Assembly: GCA_910579105.1 (NCBI GenBank)
Contig: CAJTRT010000036.1
Span: forward strand, 1-25,782
Length of the DNA: 25,782 bases
DNA from: an uncultured Muribaculaceae bacterium
Lineage (GTDB): Bacteria > Bacteroidota > Bacteroidia > Bacteroidales > Muribaculaceae
Reading direction: 5' to 3'
Every line of letters begins with the position of its first letter. The stretch's first letter is position 1. A model generated the notes under the pieces. That model searched no databases, was not told the origin of the DNA, and saw only the letters and a program-made list of their open reading frames with translations. The position numbers and the translations under genes were made by a program. This document shows, piece by piece, positions 25,075 through 25,782 of the stretch.

Positions 25075-25782
25075 ATGAAAAAGACCGCGTTATCACTTCT
25101 TCTGCTCGGAGCCGCCGCGGCGGCTCCGGCAACCGGCCTCGTGGAAATGAGCGAGGCCGCCCTCCTTGACAAAATCAAAGGCGGATGGGCCGGCCAGACC
25201 ATAGGGGTCGTATACGGCGCTCCCGTAGAGTTCAAATTCACCGGATCATACACACAGGCCTACCAGCCGATTCCCTGGAACGAGCATATCGTCAAATACT
25301 GGTGGGACAAGAAACCGGGCCTGTTCGACGACATCTATAACGACTGCACCTTCGTCGAGACGTTCGAGAAACTCGGCCTCGACTGCTCGCAGGAGGAACT
25401 CGCCAAGCATTTCGCCTATGCCGACTACCACCTCGCCCACGCCAACCAGGCGGGACGCTACAATGTGAGGCAGGGAATTATGCCTCCCGCGTCGGGCAAC
25501 TGGATCAACAACCCCCACGCCGACGACCTCGACTTCCAGATCGAGGCCGACTTCATCGGCCTCATGGCCCCAGGCATGCAGAACGAGGCCCTCGCCATAG
25601 CCGACAAAGTTGGCCACATAATGAACAGCGGTGACGGATTCTATGGCGGAGCCTTCGTGGCGGGCCTCTACTCCACGGCCTTCTACCTCGACAATCCGCG
25701 CGATATCGTGCTCGCCGCCCTCGCACCTATTCCCAAGGAGAGCACTTTCTACCAGTGCGTCAACGACGTTGTGAAATTCCAC
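25075..25782 (+). CDS. Second ADP-ribosylglycohydrolase-family protein, 3' end outside the window
   Basis: This gene is partial: 236 codons are visible and the reading frame is open at the window end. A signal peptide covers ~1-20 (LSLLLLGAAAAAPATG). The start of the ADPRH fold follows (LLDKIKGGWAGQTIGVVYGAPVEF). Where the first protein has SDDDTDVEY, this one has YNDCTFVET (Asn89, Asp90, Cys91, Thr92). Two metal-ligand Asp positions are thus replaced, although Asp90 and Thr92 stay. This may mark a separate subfamily with a different substrate, or weaker metal binding. The second metal motif lies beyond the window. ATG 25075-25077 is 13 bases after the previous stop. The pair may divide work on related substrates. 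Confidence 0.8.
   Translation, partial: MKKTALSLLLLGAAAAAPATGLVEMSEAALLDKIKGGWAGQTIGVVYGAPVEFKFTGSYTQAYQPIPWNEHIVKYWWDKKPGLFDDIYNDCTFVETFEKLGLDCSQEELAKHFAYADYHLAHANQAGRYNVRQGIMPPASGNWINNPHADDLDFQIEADFIGLMAPGMQNEALAIADKVGHIMNSGDGFYGGAFVAGLYSTAFYLDNPRDIVLAALAPIPKESTFYQCVNDVVKFH

Noticed and set aside
1..25782. CRISPR arrays, tRNA/rRNA genes, phage or integrative-element genes
   Set aside because: No spaced direct-repeat array, no recognisable tRNA/rRNA stretch and no integrase or phage protein was seen on either strand by eye; a covariance-model search would be decisive for small RNAs.

Overview
The window looks like a chromosomal segment of a gut-type Bacteroidales bacterium, most likely Muribaculaceae-like. 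The evidence is a SusC/SusD pair in a polysaccharide-utilisation-type operon, a periplasmic beta-propeller/Y_Y_Y sensor joined to an AraC domain, surface proteins ending in a Por/T9SS-type C-terminal domain (...KVLVK), no Shine-Dalgarno sequences, promoters of the Bacteroidota type (TAnnTTTG at -7) and high GC in most genes. The genus is an inference. No tRNA, rRNA, CRISPR array, integrase or IS element was recognised.

Layout. (1) 1-1600: the 3' end of a K+/H+ antiporter gene, then a visibly AT-richer RAYT (HUH/Y1 transposase) gene followed by a 32-bp perfect inverted repeat. (2) 1636-5958, minus strand: a 1440-residue secreted adhesin-like protein whose start region carries a C8 tract; slippage of one base in either direction would stop translation at once. 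(3) 6255-11156, minus: a 1633-residue secreted fusion of a CE12-like acetylesterase and a CE8 pectin methylesterase. (4) 11268-14160, minus: a DnaQ-like exonuclease gene and, 7 bases on, a gene for a membrane-tethered AraC regulator with a propeller/Y_Y_Y sensor but no histidine kinase or receiver. Just upstream of the esterase promoter lie two 11-bp direct repeats exactly 22 bp apart, a natural binding site for this regulator. (5) 14243-16245: divergent araJ-like efflux and YczE/YitT-like membrane protein genes sharing a symmetric promoter region. (6) 16296-25782: a LacI-family repressor facing an operon of ribokinase, SusC, SusD and two secreted ADP-ribosylglycohydrolase-family proteins, the second cut by the window edge. 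A perfect CAAACGTTTG palindrome at the predicted transcription start is the likely LacI operator.

How the parts work together. Region 6 fits a ribose- or ADP-ribose-type nutrient acquisition locus. Secreted ADPRH-family enzymes would release ribose from ribosyl compounds, SusCD would import substrate across the outer membrane, ribokinase would phosphorylate ribose, and LacI would act as the switch. It resembles the ribose-utilisation (rus) loci known in Bacteroides, although the regulator type and the exact substrate are not shown by sequence. Regions 3 and 4 form a second carbohydrate module for pectin de-esterification (removal of acetyl and methyl groups) under a one-protein transmembrane sensor.
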